Of a DNA stretch of 5,227 bases, positions 4,217 to 5,227 are shown one piece after another (position 1 is the first letter of the stretch; every line of letters starts with the position of its first letter). The notes under the pieces were generated by a model that worked only from the letters and a program-made list of their open reading frames with translations, ran no database searches and was not told the origin of the DNA. Source of the stretch: Deltaproteobacteria bacterium RIFCSPLOWO2_02_FULL_57_26 (GTDB taxonomy: Bacteria; Desulfobacterota; Binatia; UBA9968). The translations under genes and the position numbers were made by a program. The stretch lies in the NCBI GenBank assembly GCA_001798455.1, contig MGSI01000166.1, positions 1 through 5,227 on the forward strand. Reading direction: 5' to 3'.

Positions 4217-5227
4217 ACGGTATAAAAAGGCGAATCGTCGTACCGGCGGATCCTGATGAGCCTGTCCCGACCTCCTCCGCAGTTCGGCTCTCCACTTCGA
4301 CTCTCCCTCCATGCTCCTCCATGATCCGATAGACTATCGAGAGCCCTAAACCTGTCCCTGCTTCCTTGGTAGTGAAAAAGGGGTCGAAGATCTTGCCTCG
4401 GATATCGCGCGGAATGCCTGATCCAGTATCTTGCACCGCAATCTCAGCTAAACCCTCGCGAAGCGCAGTTCTCACGGTTAAGGTTCCTCCCCGAGGCATC
4501 GCCTGAATCGCGTTGACAAAAACATTCATCAGCACCTGCCTGATCCGATCCGGATCGCACGGGATCGAAGGGATATCTGAAGAAAAATCCTGCCGCAGGC
4601 CAACCGCGTGAAGCTCGAGCTGGTGTTTAATCAATCCCAGAGTGCTCATGACCACGCCGTTAAGGTCGGAGGAGCGAAAATCCAGCTCATGGCGACGGGA
4701 GAAATCTCTAAGGTCATCAATAATTCGCTTGCACCGCAGGGTGTCATCGCTGATGCGCTTGAGCTCCTTGTGAATATCCGGCTGGTCACCCACTTCCTCC
4801 ATCAGCAGGTTGATGTTCATCAAGATACTGGTCAACGGGTTATTAAGCTCATGTGCAACCCCCGAGGCCAAAAGACCGATCGAAGCCAGCTTCTCTGATT
4901 GAAGCAAAGATTCTTGGACTCTCTTCAACTCCTCGGTTCGCACCCGAACTTTTTCCTCCAGGGAACGGCTGTAATCATCGATCCGCTCCTTGTATTCTTT
5001 CAGCGTTTGCACCATAGCATTGAAAGAATTGGCTAACTCGCCGATCTCATCGCGGGTCCTTGCGTCTACCCGGTGTCCCAAATCTCCCTCCATGATCCTC
5101 CGCGTGCCCCGAAGAAGGTCGGAAACAGGTACGGTAATGCGTTGTGCAACAGCAAAGGCCACGGTAGCGGTCAAGCCGAGCGACAGGGCGGTAAAGAGAA
5201 AGAAAAGAAAAATCATGCTTTGTCCGA
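4161..5227 (-). CDS. Membrane sensor histidine kinase (HAMP-HisKA-HATPase), 5' end outside the window
   Basis: Sensor partner of the NtrC-type regulator. The reading frame is open to the right edge (GQS before the first Met at 5216, which has no Shine-Dalgarno), so the sensor domain and first membrane helix lie outside. Counting from that Met: last membrane helix about 2-24; HAMP about 25-78 (ITVPVSDLL, GDLGHRV, DEIGELANSFN); coiled-coil linker 78-107; HisKA with phospho-accepting H122 in VAHELNNPLTS; ATPase domain with N-box (NVFVNAIQAM, 231-240), DTGSGIP (263-269), FDPFFTTK (277-284) and GTGLGLSI (287-294). It belongs to the NtrB/AtoS/ZraS-like group that pairs with sigma-54 activators. The conserved fold ends at about residue 334 (RLFIPL); the last 17 residues, KAVSNQVSAVGQKRTES, are encoded mostly by the inverted repeat and look like a later addition. 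The signal sensed cannot be deduced. Confidence 0.93.
   Translation of the reverse strand, partial: GQSMIFLFFLFTALSLGLTATVAFAVAQRITVPVSDLLRGTRRIMEGDLGHRVDARTRDEIGELANSFNAMVQTLKEYKERIDDYSRSLEEKVRVRTEELKRVQESLLQSEKLASIGLLASGVAHELNNPLTSILMNINLLMEEVGDQPDIHKELKRISDDTLRCKRIIDDLRDFSRRHELDFRSSDLNGVVMSTLGLIKHQLELHAVGLRQDFSSDIPSIPCDPDRIRQVLMNVFVNAIQAMPRGGTLTVRTALREGLAEIAVQDTGSGIPRDIRGKIFDPFFTTKEAGTGLGLSIVYRIMEEHGGRVEVESRTAEEVGTGSSGSAGTTIRLFIPLKAVSNQVSAVGQKRTES

Noticed and set aside
4161..5216. Histidine kinase as a complete 351-aa protein starting at the Met at 5216
   Set aside because: That Met has no Shine-Dalgarno, lies at the start of a membrane helix leading into HAMP, and the frame stays open to the window edge, so an upstream sensor part is expected.

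Overview
The window holds a two-component regulator pair followed by a small electron-transfer operon. All six recognised genes and the partial cytochrome lie on the minus strand, so the reading order is from the right edge to the left. A c7-type multihaem cytochrome, an NrfD-type quinone-interacting membrane protein and a sigma-54-dependent regulator together suggest an anaerobic or facultatively anaerobic Gram-negative respirer of the Desulfobacterota/Desulfuromonadota, Nitrospirota or NC10 kind. That placement is inference from gene content, not from a phylogenetic marker.

Right part (about 5227 to 2759): a membrane sensor histidine kinase, cut by the window edge so that only the last membrane segment, HAMP, HisKA and ATPase domains are seen, is followed by an NtrC-type response regulator with receiver, AAA+ domain with an intact GAFTGA loop, and Fis-like helix-turn-helix. 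The junction carries an imperfect 28-bp inverted repeat (4131-4158 / 4189-4216). One arm codes for the last residues of the kinase and the other ends a few bases before the regulator start codon, which lacks a usable Shine-Dalgarno.

Middle (2758 to 2497): a 262-bp, AT-rich gene-free region with the layout of a sigma-54 enhancer promoter. It has dyad and TTGCAA-type repeats as possible enhancer sites, a perfect match to the IHF consensus, a -24/-12 element with the obligatory GG-N10-GC spacing, and a leader of about 15 nt. The regulator encoded next door is the obvious candidate activator.

Left part (2496 to 1): a tightly packed operon of a small cupin protein, an 84-aa two-helix membrane protein, a 48-aa single-helix membrane protein, a 10-helix NrfD/PsrC-family protein, then after a 100-bp gap an exported c7-type cytochrome cut by the left edge. 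The first two junctions are ATGA stop/start overlaps and the third gap is 11 bp. The likely job is electron exchange between the membrane quinone pool and periplasmic haem protein, switched on by an unknown signal through the kinase and regulator. No iron-sulfur subunit of the kind that usually accompanies NrfD is present in the visible part, and the cupin and both micro-membrane proteins have no function I can name. This combination is the most interesting thing in the window.
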